Part shown: positions 24,426 to 33,427 of the stretch, piece after piece
Layout: every line of letters starts with the position of its first letter
Position numbering within the stretch: position 1 is the stretch's first letter
From: JADCRZ01 sp039921525
Lineage (GTDB): Bacteria > Bacteroidota > Bacteroidia > Chitinophagales > Chitinophagaceae
Direction: 5' to 3'
Length of the DNA stretch: 64,000 nt
Assembly: GCA_039921525.1 (NCBI GenBank)
Contig: JBDSBP010000102.1
Coordinates: 1-64,000 of the forward strand
Notes under the pieces: generated by a model
What the model was told of the DNA's origin: nothing
What the model saw: the letters and a program-made list of their open reading frames with translations, nothing else
The model's database searches: none
Translations under genes and position numbers: made by a program

Positions 24426-25154
24426 ATGAAAACGATCGCTATGATCCCGGCGCGTTATACCGCTACCCGTTTTCCCGCCAAATTAATGCAACCTCTCGGT
24501 AATAAGTCCGTTATCCGTCATACGTATGATAATACGGTGGCGACCGGGTTATTCGATTCGGTGATGGTGGTAACTGACAGTGAACTGATTTATAATGAAA
24601 TTATTTCTAATGGAGGTCAGGCAAAAATGAGCCTCCGGCAGCATGAAAGCGGTAGCGACCGTATTGCGGAAGCAGCAGCTGATCTGGATGTTGACCTTAT
24701 AGTGAATGTACAGGGTGATGAACCCTTTGTGCAAAAAAGACCACTTGAGCAATTGTTAAAGGCCTTCGACTCCGGGCAGGTACAGGTGGCCTCCCTGATG
24801 CAGGTATTGAAAGATCAACGATTTATTGAGGACCCTAATTATGTAAAGGTGGTTGTAGATAAAAACATGAACTCCCTTTTGTTCAGCAGGAGTATAATAC
24901 CCTACCCGCGCAACCTGGAAATTACTCCTGTTTATTATGAGCATATCGGAGTATACGCTTTTTGCAAAAAGGCATTACTCGATTTTACCAGCTGGCCGAT
25001 GACTCCACTGGAAGCCGCTGAAAAAATAGAATGTCTTCGTTATCTTGAAAATGGCATTCCTATAAAAATGATAATTACCGACTATATGGGCGTTGAAATT
25101 GATACCCCGGAAGACCTGGAAAGGGCTGCAGCCCTTTTAGCTGCTTCTTTATAA
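24426..25154 (+). CDS. kdsB: 3-deoxy-manno-octulosonate cytidylyltransferase KdsB
   Basis: 242 residues, full length. The N-terminal MIPARYTATRFPAKLMQPL nucleotide-binding loop, the HESGSDRIAEA motif and the VNVQGDEPFV metal site mark it as CMP-Kdo synthetase, which activates Kdo for attachment to lipid A. A KdnB-like dehydrogenase gene lies 1.2 kb downstream on the same strand; in Shewanella a similar pair, with kdnA, makes 8-amino-Kdo and the cytidylyltransferase activates that form. The sugar used here could therefore be Kdo or Kdo8N. Confidence 0.93.
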   Translation: MKTIAMIPARYTATRFPAKLMQPLGNKSVIRHTYDNTVATGLFDSVMVVTDSELIYNEIISNGGQAKMSLRQHESGSDRIAEAAADLDVDLIVNVQGDEPFVQKRPLEQLLKAFDSGQVQVASLMQVLKDQRFIEDPNYVKVVVDKNMNSLLFSRSIIPYPRNLEITPVYYEHIGVYAFCKKALLDFTSWPMTPLEAAEKIECLRYLENGIPIKMIITDYMGVEIDTPEDLERAAALLAASL

Positions 25155-25298
25155 TATTCAATTTACCTGGTTGTTTGTTCCCGTTTAATATTTTCACTTC
25201 ATAAAATTGGATAGGTACTCAAAACTTATTGTATTGAGTAATATTTAGATTTATTCCTTACATTTCATTATTAAATTTTATTAATCAACTGTCTTGCC

Positions 25299-26210
25299 AT
25301 GAATAATCCATTATGGGGAATTGATCTCGGAGGAACAAAAATAGAAGGTGTAATACTCAATTCCATAGCAGATGCCCGGCCCATTATAAGAACCCGCGTT
25401 GACACAGAAGCCTCACAGGGTTATGAACATGTAATAGGACAAATTCATAAACTCGTGGAAGAGATGAAACAGCAATCGGGTCTTCAACCGCAAACTATCG
25501 GTTTTGGTACCCCGGGCGTATCAGACCCGGTTTTACAAAAGATGAAGAATTGCAATACCACGAGTTTAAACGGAATGCCTTTAAAAAAAGACGTGGAAGA
25601 AAAACTGCAACTGCCTATCGTACTTGCCAATGATGCCAATTGTTTTGCTTTAGCCGAAACGCAATGGGGAATTGTAAAAGAGAAAGGGCTGCCTGGAAAA
25701 GTGGTTTTCGGAATAATTATGGGAACAGGGGTTGGTGGTGGACTGGTGTTCGAAGGTAAAATATGGAGTGGCTTTCATGGTATTGCAGGCGAGTGGGGAC
25801 ATAATTATTTGGATGAGTCTGGAGGGCCCTGCTATTGCGGCAAAACGGGTTGCGTGGAAACTGTTATTGCCGGCCCTTCCCTCGAACGATACTATACGAG
25901 CATTACCGGTAATAAGGTCAGGTTAAAAGAAATTGTTTCAAGACACCTTCAAAACTCCGATGAAGCCGCTACAAAAACAATTGACCGGCTTTGTCATTTT
26001 TTTGGAAAGGGTGTAGCTTCTGTTATTAACCTGCTCGATCCTGATGTAATAATTATTGGTGGAGGAGTAGGGAATATTGACGCGCTTTATACGGATGGCC
26101 TTACCTCTCTCCGACATTTCATCTTTAACAGTCGGGCCGATACTCCTATTTTAAAACCTTCCCTTGGAGATAGCGCGGGTGTTTTTGGAGCAGCTGCGTT
26201 AGTAGGCTGA
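25299..26210 (+). CDS. ROK family sugar kinase
   Basis: 303 residues. The N-terminal ATP-binding loop IDLGGTKIEG (8-17), the catalytic Asp112 in LANDANC and the ROK zinc motif (His168 and CYCGKTGCVE with Cys178, Cys180, Cys185) are all intact, as is GVGGGLVF. ROK kinases phosphorylate glucose, fructose, GlcNAc or ManNAc; the presence of both the zinc motif and NDANC makes it an active kinase rather than a repressor, and no N-terminal HTH is present. It sits between kdsB and the KdnB-like gene with gaps of 144 and 127 bp. The sugar is not determined. Confidence 0.87.
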   Translation: MNNPLWGIDLGGTKIEGVILNSIADARPIIRTRVDTEASQGYEHVIGQIHKLVEEMKQQSGLQPQTIGFGTPGVSDPVLQKMKNCNTTSLNGMPLKKDVEEKLQLPIVLANDANCFALAETQWGIVKEKGLPGKVVFGIIMGTGVGGGLVFEGKIWSGFHGIAGEWGHNYLDESGGPCYCGKTGCVETVIAGPSLERYYTSITGNKVRLKEIVSRHLQNSDEAATKTIDRLCHFFGKGVASVINLLDPDVIIIGGGVGNIDALYTDGLTSLRHFIFNSRADTPILKPSLGDSAGVFGAAALVG

Positions 26211-26337
26211 TACCTTGTTTAGTAAGGCGCAAAACTTGTTGTTAATTTTGCCGTTCTTCTTAAAATACATTTTTTTAATGAACTCTCTCTAACCGCTCTT
26301 GAATACCTTTGCTTCCCTTGAGTAAAAATAAAAAACT

Positions 26338-27411
26338 ATGAAGTTTCGAAATTTTAAAATGGTGGATTATGTGATATACGGTCGCGGCAGTTTTGATCAA
26401 TTGGATGAAATTATAGCCCCGCATCGTTTGATAAGAGCTCCCATGGTTTTTTTGTTGGATCATTTCTTTGAAGGCAAATCATTAGCATCAAGAATACCCC
26501 TCCGCGGAAAAGATAAAATAATTTTTGTAGATGTAACCCATGAACCGAAGACCACCTACGTTGATTTATTGGCGACGCAATTGAAAGAAGAATTCGGCTC
26601 AGTGAGCGGTATCATTGGAATAGGCGGTGGCTCTGCCATGGATCTTGCTAAAGCGGTTTCGCTAATGATGACAAATATGGGTTGCTCATCAGATTACCAG
26701 GGTTGGGACCTCGTGAAAATCCCCGGTGTTTATAAAGTTGGCGTTCCCACCTTAAGTGGAACAGGTGCTGAAGTATCACGTACAACCGTTTTAACCGGTC
26801 CTGCCAGGAAACTCGGCATGAACTCAGATTTTACTCCTTTCGACCAAATCCTTCTTGACCCTACCTTAACCAGTAATGCTCCGCATAACCAACGTTTTTA
26901 TACGGGCATGGATTGCTATATCCATTGCATCGAAAGCCTGCAGGGAACCTATCTGAACGAGTTCAGCAAAAGTTATGGAGAAAAAGCGCTGCAGTTATGC
27001 CAACAGGTTTTTGTTGAAAATGATAGTTGGGATGATAATTGTGACGACAAACTAATGATGGCATCTTATGCAGGGGGCATGAGTATCGCCTATTCTCAGG
27101 TGGGCGTGGCACATGCCGTTAGTTACGGATTGAGTTACCTGCTCGGAACAAAACATGGCATCGGTAACTGCATCGTTTTTGATAAGCTCGAAGAATATTA
27201 TCCCGAGGCCGTTAAAGAATTTAAGTACATGGTGCAAAAAAATAATATAGCGATCCCCCAGGGAATTTGCAACGGCTTAAGCGAAGACGAATATAATAAA
27301 ATGATAGATGTTTCATTAGGCATGAAGCCGCTTTGGGAAAACGCGCTGGGTAGCAATTGGGAAAACATTATCACAAGATCAAAACTGAGAGCTTTGTATG
27401 AAAGATTGTAG
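26338..27411 (+). CDS. kdnB: Iron-containing alcohol dehydrogenase, KdnB-like (Kdo 8-oxidase)
   Basis: 357 residues. NAD-binding GGGSAMD at 96-102 and PTLSGTGAE at 137-145; metal ligands are predicted as Asp192 (TGMDCYIH), His196, His259 (VGVAHAVSYG) and His273 (GTKHGIGN), so the enzyme looks active. The N-terminus FRNFKMVDYVIYGRGSFDQL and the position near kdsB resemble KdnB, which oxidises C8 of Kdo before transamination by KdnA to give 8-amino-Kdo. No kdnA aminotransferase gene is in the window, so the pathway role is inferred. Other iron-dependent alcohol dehydrogenase functions remain possible. Confidence 0.7.
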   Translation: MKFRNFKMVDYVIYGRGSFDQLDEIIAPHRLIRAPMVFLLDHFFEGKSLASRIPLRGKDKIIFVDVTHEPKTTYVDLLATQLKEEFGSVSGIIGIGGGSAMDLAKAVSLMMTNMGCSSDYQGWDLVKIPGVYKVGVPTLSGTGAEVSRTTVLTGPARKLGMNSDFTPFDQILLDPTLTSNAPHNQRFYTGMDCYIHCIESLQGTYLNEFSKSYGEKALQLCQQVFVENDSWDDNCDDKLMMASYAGGMSIAYSQVGVAHAVSYGLSYLLGTKHGIGNCIVFDKLEEYYPEAVKEFKYMVQKNNIAIPQGICNGLSEDEYNKMIDVSLGMKPLWENALGSNWENIITRSKLRALYERL

Positions 27412-27470
27412 CCCTTATTAAATATTGGGTTCGTTGACGAGCTTGTCCGGTTGTTTATCAAATTTATACA

Positions 27471-28577
27471 ATGCGCAGACGCAACAAATTTCTTCATTAT
27501 CTCGATCACGGTTTGGACACCTTATTTGGCATTCCAAAAACTAAAAAAATTCCATTTAACATTCCCGCCACTATCACCCAAAGGGAAGATGCAGGTTCCA
27601 TAAAGGTTGTTGTAAATGACTATACTGCTACTACCATTGAAAAACATAAATTACAGGAAGTGGCGGAAAGCTATCGTTTTAAAGACAGTGATCATATAAG
27701 CTGGATTAATATTGATGGTTTACGAAAATCGGAGGTGGAAGGAATCTGTAATAGATATGGTGTCCACCCTCTTATAGCAGAAGATATCCTAAGCCTCAAT
27801 CAACGTCCAAAAATGGACGAAGTAGATGGCGTGATGTACTGCCTGTTAAATATGTTGTATTTCAACGGAACTACCTGCAGTGTGGAGCAGGAGCAAATCA
27901 GTATTGTGTTTGGTAAAAATTTTGTCATCTCCTTTCAGGAAGATGCCAGGAGAGATGCTTTTAACCCCATCCGCGATAAACTGATTATATCCAATAGTAA
28001 ACTGCGCCAGAGGGGTTCGGATTACCTGTGTTACGCCATGCTGGACATGATCGTTGACAATTATTTTGTGGTAATGGAGAAATTGGGAGAAAGAATTGAA
28101 TGGTTGGAAGACGTGGTCATTAAAGTAGGTACTAATCGCTCTCTCTCCAGGATCAACCAGGTTAGAAAGGAACTTAATGTATTAAAAAGGAATATTGTTC
28201 CGGTAAGGGAAATAATCAACGGCTTCTTACGCAGTGAAAGCGAGCTTTTAGAAGATCGAACCACTAAATATTTTAAAGATATTTATGATCATATCGTTCA
28301 GGCAATTGATATAACGGAAACTTATCGTGAAATGGTAATGAGCCTTCAGGACCTTTACATCAATAATGTTAATCTTCGCATGAACCAGGTGATGAAAGTG
28401 ATGGCGATCGTTACCTGCCTGATGGCTCCGGCTACTGTAATTGGCGGTATTTTTGGAATGAACTTCGACCGGATACCTTATATTCATACCAGGTATGGTT
28501 TTCTTACTGCTGTGGCAATAATGCTTATTATTCCCATTTGGATGTTGCGGCAATTTAAACGAAAAGGGTGGTTTTGA
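27471..28577 (+). CDS. corA: Magnesium/cobalt transporter CorA
   Basis: 368 residues. A large N-terminal cytoplasmic domain (VEGICNRYGVHPLIAEDILSLNQRPK) precedes two C-terminal transmembrane helices, with the signature Gly329-Met330-Asn331 in FGMNFDRIPY between them. CorA forms a pentameric channel for Mg2+ and Co2+. The C-terminus RQFKRKGWF is the usual basic tail. It starts 59 bp after the KdnB-like gene; no leader structure is visible. Confidence 0.94.
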   Translation: MRRRNKFLHYLDHGLDTLFGIPKTKKIPFNIPATITQREDAGSIKVVVNDYTATTIEKHKLQEVAESYRFKDSDHISWINIDGLRKSEVEGICNRYGVHPLIAEDILSLNQRPKMDEVDGVMYCLLNMLYFNGTTCSVEQEQISIVFGKNFVISFQEDARRDAFNPIRDKLIISNSKLRQRGSDYLCYAMLDMIVDNYFVVMEKLGERIEWLEDVVIKVGTNRSLSRINQVRKELNVLKRNIVPVREIINGFLRSESELLEDRTTKYFKDIYDHIVQAIDITETYREMVMSLQDLYINNVNLRMNQVMKVMAIVTCLMAPATVIGGIFGMNFDRIPYIHTRYGFLTAVAIMLIIPIWMLRQFKRKGWF

Positions 28578-28672
28578 TCTCGTGTTTGAATGTTAATATT
28601 TTTCTTAATTCTTTAGTTCAGATAAAGTTACTATTTTGGGCTTCATTTATTTATTCACCTTACAACTTTGTT

Positions 28673-29269
28673 ATGAAAATTTTGATGCTCTTACTTTGCT
28701 TTTCCTTGTTCTCGTTGTCTGCTTTTTGTCAATCCTCGAAGTCAATTTTCAATGGTAAGGATCTTAAAGGATGGACAATTCATGGTACTGAAAAATGGTA
28801 TGTAGAAAAGGGAGAAATGATCTGCGAAAGCGGTCCCGATAAACAGTATGGCTACCTTTCGACAGATAAAAAATATAAAAACTTTGAACTGCAGTTACAG
28901 TTCAAACAGGAAGCGAATGGAAACAGTGGTGTTTTTATCCGATCAGGTATTGAGGGAACAAAGATAAGTGGCTGGCAGGTAGAGGTTGCTCCTTTGGGTA
29001 ATCATACGGGTGGCATCTACGAATCTTATGGAAGGGGCTGGATCATCCAACCAAAACCGGAGGACGAGAATTTTCTTAAACAGGGTGAGTGGAACGAATT
29101 AAAAATACTGGCTAAGGGTGATGAAGTAACCACCTGGTTAAACGGACACCAAATGGTTTTTCTTAAAGATGAAAAGATAGGCAAGGGTGAAGGTTTTATA
29201 GCCTTGCAAATTCATGATGGCGGCGGAATAAAAGTAAGATGGAAAAATATGAAAATTAAGGAACTTTAA
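28673..29269 (+). CDS. Secreted DUF1080 (3-keto-disaccharide hydrolase-like) protein
   Basis: The start at ATG 28673 gives 198 residues with a clean signal peptide (MKILMLLLCFSLFSLSAFCQ); an upstream in-frame start at 28568 would bury the signal and is rejected. The mature protein is the beta-sandwich DUF1080 domain: SIFNGKDLKGWTIHG, a laminin-G-like fold with FKQEANGNSGVFIRSG and the C-terminal ALQIHDGGGIKVRWKNMKIKEL. Some DUF1080 proteins hydrolyse 3-keto-disaccharides in the periplasm. It is probably a periplasmic sugar-processing protein; no 3-dehydrogenase gene is next to it. Confidence 0.85.
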   Translation: MKILMLLLCFSLFSLSAFCQSSKSIFNGKDLKGWTIHGTEKWYVEKGEMICESGPDKQYGYLSTDKKYKNFELQLQFKQEANGNSGVFIRSGIEGTKISGWQVEVAPLGNHTGGIYESYGRGWIIQPKPEDENFLKQGEWNELKILAKGDEVTTWLNGHQMVFLKDEKIGKGEGFIALQIHDGGGIKVRWKNMKIKEL

Positions 29270-29305
29270 AACTTCCGGTTCCTTATATAAAATGCATTTT
29301 TTTAA

Positions 29306-29336
29306 GCCACTTTCTTAACAGGAAAGTGGTTTTTCT
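29306..29336 (+). terminator. Intrinsic terminator after the DUF1080 gene
   Basis: CCACTTTC (29307-29314) pairs with GAAAGTGG (29322-29329) over a 7-base loop and is followed by TTTTTC. It lies between the convergent DUF1080 and GNAT genes. Confidence 0.75.
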
Positions 29337-29825
29337 TTAAAGCGCCCGAAGTGGCGCTTTGCTATTATAATTAGCCGGTTGTTCCGCAATATATAATTGG
29401 TAAAACATGTCCTCCATTCTTTCCCAGCCGTTTTTTTCATAAACGATCTGTGCAATATAATTGTCATTCGCCGTTTGCAACAATAGCCATCCGGCACCTG
29501 ATTCTTTCCCAAAAAGCTTCGCTTCATCTAATAACATTCTACCTATTCCATGTTTACGCTGAGTTTCTTTTACATACACATCGTTTAAAAGCCAAGTCTT
29601 CTGCAGGCTAACGGAAGAAAAGAGCGGGTAAAATTGTATAAATCCAACAACCTCTTCATCCTTGATTGCAATAATAATAACTGATTGATTTTGCGATAGC
29701 CTGTCATGTAAAAATTCCTTACAGGCATCCACATTCGCTTCCTGGCGGTAAAAAAGACGATATAGATTAAATAACACTGACAATTGATCTATGTCATCAA
29801 GGTCGGCTTTTCTTATTTCAATCAT
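29337..29825 (-). CDS. GNAT family N-acetyltransferase
   Basis: 162 residues with the GNAT fold. It begins MIEIRKADLDDIDQLSVLFNLYR, and the acetyl-CoA motif A is visible as ETQRKHGIGRMLLDEA (about 87-102), with the following LLLQTANDNYIAQIVYEKNGWER typical of the last strands. It acetylates an unknown amine substrate in the cytoplasm. The final codons lie in a GC-rich palindrome (AAAGCGCC/GGCGCTTT at 29338-29359). No functional link to neighbours is apparent. Confidence 0.85.
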   Translation of the reverse strand: MIEIRKADLDDIDQLSVLFNLYRLFYRQEANVDACKEFLHDRLSQNQSVIIIAIKDEEVVGFIQFYPLFSSVSLQKTWLLNDVYVKETQRKHGIGRMLLDEAKLFGKESGAGWLLLQTANDNYIAQIVYEKNGWERMEDMFYQLYIAEQPANYNSKAPLRAL

Positions 29826-29936
29826 TTATTATAGGTATAAGTATTAACTAAATTACTAAAAGCCTTCAACTATTTTACTATTATTTGACCTGAAGGCAAA
29901 CTTATAAAATTTTATTTCAACATCAATCAATTAATA

Positions 29937-30455
29937 CTAGCGTTTTTCCGGGGCTCTTTTGAATATGGGAACCGTGCTGCAAGGTTCTCCATACATGATA
30001 CTTTTAGCTACAGGCCTTAATAATCGTGTTATTTCAAAATAAGCAAATTCTCCAATTGGCAGTTCACCACAACCTTTTATTACGACTTTCCTGTCAGTAT
30101 AATCCCCCAAGCTTATCGTCATTAGGTTTCTTAAAAATAATGTTTTATGCATAAACGATTCATCGCCCTGAACTGTTTCCCTGGCATACGGTTGAATATG
30201 GGAAGCCAATAACATATATGCCCAGACAGGAATGATGGCATCCGCCGTACAGGTAACAGCCACATATTTGTCCTTATATATCGAAAAATCCAGGTTTTTT
30301 AATGCCTCTCTAAAATCCTTTTCCTTTAATATCAGACCCATGAACAGGTATTCCTTAAGGTCAAAAACAGCCGTGTCTCCTCTTGGATAATACTTTTCCA
30401 GGTCAATTTCCATTAACGAACTTTCTGCCACTTTATTTAAAATAATTTCACTCAT
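29937..30455 (-). CDS. DUF2480 family protein
   Basis: 172 residues matching the DUF2480 family, a conserved Bacteroidota protein of unknown function: LEKYYPRGDTAVFDLKEYLF, then YVAVTCTADAIIPVWAYMLL and the C-terminal VVIKGCGELPIGEFAYFEIT. No signal peptide or membrane segment, so cytoplasmic. Two conserved-looking cysteines (CTADAI and GCGELP) stand in short polar surroundings. It lies downstream of ppiD on the same strand, separated from it by a terminator. No function can be given. Confidence 0.82.
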   Translation of the reverse strand: MSEIILNKVAESSLMEIDLEKYYPRGDTAVFDLKEYLFMGLILKEKDFREALKNLDFSIYKDKYVAVTCTADAIIPVWAYMLLASHIQPYARETVQGDESFMHKTLFLRNLMTISLGDYTDRKVVIKGCGELPIGEFAYFEITRLLRPVAKSIMYGEPCSTVPIFKRAPEKR

Positions 30456-30560
30456 AGAAAGTTTTTTATTAATAATACAAAATTATAGCCTTATTGTTAG
30501 AACAACGGCTCTTTGTTAGCCCCCTGCGCGCCAATACCGGCTCTGTTTGGGTAAGCCGCA

Positions 30561-30591
30561 TAAAAAAGCAGGTCGCATTAAACGACCTGCC
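30561..30591 (-). terminator. Intrinsic terminator of ppiD
   Basis: On the minus strand GCAGGTCG and CGACCTGC (arms 30568-30575 and 30583-30590) form a perfect 8-bp GC-rich stem with a 7-base loop, followed by TTTTTT (30562-30567). It lies 21 bp after the ppiD stop codon. Confidence 0.85.
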
Positions 30592-30611
30592 ATATTCTTC
30601 TTTGACACTTT

Positions 30612-32753
30612 TTACAGGAACTTCGATCTGTTATCTTTAACATCGGCGGCTTTTTTAAGCGCTTCCAATGACCTGTATCCACTCATTGATTTTGTCTGCA
30701 TCAGCATACTGGTTCGCTGTTGCTCAATGCTACCATTAACATTTTGCTTTGCACTAATGTTACCAGGTTTTATAACGAAAACGCCTCCGTTACCTGCAAT
30801 GGGTGGTGTTATTTTACCCTTCCACTCTTTATTAAAAGTAGCGCCAATTACCTTTGCTTCCTGTCCTACGTTAGGTATAACGGGTGAAGCAAAGCTAATA
30901 CTATCAGCATTTTGTGTTTGCGTTTTAAGGGCGGAAGCGGTGGTTTCCAAACTTTTAACAGTGCCGATTTTTTGAATAATCTGCTCTGCTTTCTTTTTGT
31001 TTCGAACTATAAATTCCACCTGGGTTCTGGCTTTAGCCGCGCTCATCGTACCTTCCTTATTTATTTCGGTTACCATCGCCACTACAAATTTATCTCCCAG
31101 GTCATAAGGTTCGGAAACGTCTCCCCTGTCGGCTTCGTATATCCAACGAACCAGTTGCCGGCTGCTGCCGAGTCCCGGAATCATGTTATCTATAGGCTTA
31201 ATTTCGCTGGCTATTAATTTATTGTATTTTTTTGCAGTAGCATTATCTTCAAAGGCTTTTGCGGTGCGGCTCTCACCGGCAAACTGATTTGCCAGTCCTG
31301 AAGCTGTGTTTTGCGTTTCCTGGCTTGCTGAAATATTTTTCGACAGGTAGGCCACTTTATAGGAAGGCTCAAAATTTGTTTGATCAAGTATTTCTATATA
31401 ATGATATCCAAACTGCGTTTTTACTTTTTTGTGCTCTCCCTTTTTGCCTTCAAACAAAATGAATTTACCGAACTCCTGGTCAAAACCTTCTTTATTTTGA
31501 ATTTGAGCGGCGCTAAATTTCATAACACCTTTGTCCTGGCTTACTGAAGCTTTATCATCCGAAACTGTGAGCATTAAATTTTCAAAATCCGCACCGTTAT
31601 TGATAGCCGTTATTACACTATCAATCCTCTTTTCAGCAGTACTATCGGCAACCAGGCGCTGCCCATTCCGGTCAACGGTTTGAATTAAAATATGACGGGC
31701 TTTTACGCTGTCCGGTAAAGTTTGTCTGCCTATCATCTTTGCTACAGCATAATTTTGTGCATCCAGGTAAGGACCAAAAACATCTCCGTCTGCCAAAGCC
31801 TGGATGGAATCTGTGTGAGGAACCTTCATGGCACTTTTAGAAACATACCCGTCAAAATTAGGAATTTCAGAACCGTTTCTCACCAGGAAAGCTGCCACAT
31901 CGGGTGTTGTTTTAAACTCGCTTTTAAGATTTTCCAGCTGGTTAAACAATGCCTGGCTATCCGCCTGGCTGGGAGCCGCATTAAAAACAACATAGGAAAT
32001 ACTTCTGGAGGTGGCTTGTTTGTAGTCATCAGGATGTTTACTGACATAGTTGCTAATTTCATCATCACTGATTTTTACTGAACTATCTGGAATGGTAGAA
32101 TATGGAATATTCACGAAAGCTATCGAAGCTATAGTGCTATTGTCGGCATTCAGCTTTTCCAGCATCCATTTGGGAATATAGGATGTGTTTGCCAATAATG
32201 CAGAATATCTTTCTTTCAACCGGTTATTTATTAAGGCAGGTAAATAAACATCTTCAAATTTCTGGGTGATTTCGCTGTTTTTTTGTTTCCTTAGATTACT
32301 AATGGCTAACCTGGCAGCATTGGCATCATACTCTCCAGTCTGCTGGTTTATAAATTGTCTTTTTAAATCTTCGGGTGGATTTTTCCCAAATAAAATGTCG
32401 CCCAATTCTTTAGGACTAACATCCAGACCCAGTTTCTTAAATTCCTTTTGCAAAACGTTATCCTCTATATATTGGTTCCATACCTGCTCCTGTATATTCT
32501 GCTGCATCATTTCATTTACAGGATACCCACTTGCGCGGTATTGGTCCTCCATCATTTTCTTCTTTTTTTCAAACTCTATATAATCAACCTTTTCGCCGTT
32601 AATTGTACCCACGTTTGTAGAGTTGCCGCTAAACATTCCACGACCCCTGCCGCCTACAAAAGCATCCATCAATAAAAAACCAATTAAGCTCAGTGCTATG
32701 ACTCCAAATACAAGCCATGCTGCTCTTTCCCTTATATTTTGAATGATCGACAT
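30612..32753 (-). CDS. ppiD: Peptidyl-prolyl isomerase PpiD / SurA-type periplasmic chaperone
   Basis: 713 residues. One N-terminal membrane anchor (about 12-31, WLVFGVIALSLIGFLLMDAF) is followed by a SurA_N-like chaperone domain (VGTINGEKVDYIEFEKKKKM) and a parvulin domain at about 347-455 (VKARHILIQT, GVMKFSAAQI, QFGYHYIEILDQ). The rest is a helical PpiD C-terminal region. It assists folding of exported and outer-membrane proteins from the periplasmic face of the inner membrane. It is transcribed away from the putative oriC on its right. Confidence 0.9.
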   Translation of the reverse strand: MSIIQNIRERAAWLVFGVIALSLIGFLLMDAFVGGRGRGMFSGNSTNVGTINGEKVDYIEFEKKKKMMEDQYRASGYPVNEMMQQNIQEQVWNQYIEDNVLQKEFKKLGLDVSPKELGDILFGKNPPEDLKRQFINQQTGEYDANAARLAISNLRKQKNSEITQKFEDVYLPALINNRLKERYSALLANTSYIPKWMLEKLNADNSTIASIAFVNIPYSTIPDSSVKISDDEISNYVSKHPDDYKQATSRSISYVVFNAAPSQADSQALFNQLENLKSEFKTTPDVAAFLVRNGSEIPNFDGYVSKSAMKVPHTDSIQALADGDVFGPYLDAQNYAVAKMIGRQTLPDSVKARHILIQTVDRNGQRLVADSTAEKRIDSVITAINNGADFENLMLTVSDDKASVSQDKGVMKFSAAQIQNKEGFDQEFGKFILFEGKKGEHKKVKTQFGYHYIEILDQTNFEPSYKVAYLSKNISASQETQNTASGLANQFAGESRTAKAFEDNATAKKYNKLIASEIKPIDNMIPGLGSSRQLVRWIYEADRGDVSEPYDLGDKFVVAMVTEINKEGTMSAAKARTQVEFIVRNKKKAEQIIQKIGTVKSLETTASALKTQTQNADSISFASPVIPNVGQEAKVIGATFNKEWKGKITPPIAGNGGVFVIKPGNISAKQNVNGSIEQQRTSMLMQTKSMSGYRSLEALKKAADVKDNRSKFL

Positions 32754-33078
32754 ATTACTATTTTAAATACCGTTTTGAATACTATTAAAAAAGGATGGCA
32801 AAAATAGGGTAAAAAAGTTTACTAACAAATTGTGGAAAACTAACCAAATGCTCTATCTATAAAGGATTTAAGAACTTTGACAATTCTACCATACCCCTTT
32901 CTCCGGTTTGCTTGGAGCTTTGTCATGTTTCTTATAAATATATTTTCCTCTAGTGTAAAATGGTAATTGAATTTATATTATTAATAGACAATTCTAATAA
33001 AGGGTGAATTACGGAGATAATTCCAACTCTATACGTGAAACATGAATTAACATACACTGGTTAATAAGTACAAATAAC

Positions 33079-33087
33079 TGTGGATAA
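33079..33087 (-). promoter_or_regulatory. DnaA box (perfect)
   Basis: TGTGGATAA on the plus strand, i.e. the consensus DnaA box TTATCCACA on the minus strand. It lies in the middle of the putative oriC. Confidence 0.6.
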
Positions 33088-33308
33088 GCCAGTTTACATT
33101 CCCCTTTTATTGGGTGTAATTGGAAAATAACTTGGTGACTGATTCAAACCCTATATTTAATTCTTTATAAATTAACAGTTATTCTTTTTATCCGCATCAT
33201 CAAAACATCATAATTTTTTCCCGATACTTATTTAATCCACCGATGTGGAGAAGCCCATGAAAGATAGAACCTATTGAACTTATTATTTGTTAATTACTTG
33301 TGGGCTAC

Positions 33309-33317
33309 TGTGGATAA
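33309..33317 (-). promoter_or_regulatory. DnaA box (perfect)
   Basis: The second exact TGTGGATAA, in the same orientation as the box at 33079 and 230 bp from it, next to a run of AT-rich DNA before nadA. Confidence 0.6.
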
Positions 33318-33427
33318 ACTCTATTATTTGACAAATCCTATATTTCAAATTTTTTATTTTCCACTAATTCACAGTCCTAATAGTAATAGCTATTTTTATA
33401 CTTTAAAGAAACATATTATTAAATACT

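Larger units (their letters stand above)
32754..33427. other. Putative chromosomal replication origin (oriC)
   Basis: A 674-bp AT-rich gene-free region between divergent ppiD and nadA. It holds two perfect DnaA boxes on the minus strand (TGTGGATAA at 33079-33087 and 33309-33317) and three with one mismatch (TGTGGAAAA at 32831, TTATCCGCA at 33188, TGTGGAGAA at 33244). Very AT-rich stretches such as 33150-33190 and 33340-33425 could be the unwinding element. Two parS-like sites lie 6.5 kb to the right and dnaN 15 kb to the left. I infer an origin; a long regulatory region is the alternative. Confidence 0.6.

Noticed and set aside
26304..26311. TACCTTTG upstream of the KdnB-like gene as a Bacteroidota promoter
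   Set aside because: The -7 box fits and its distance to the ATG is good, but no TTTG-like -33 element is found at 17-23 bases upstream.
33357..33365. TTTTCCACT as a further DnaA box
   Set aside because: Two mismatches from the consensus in an AT-rich region, not distinguishable from chance.
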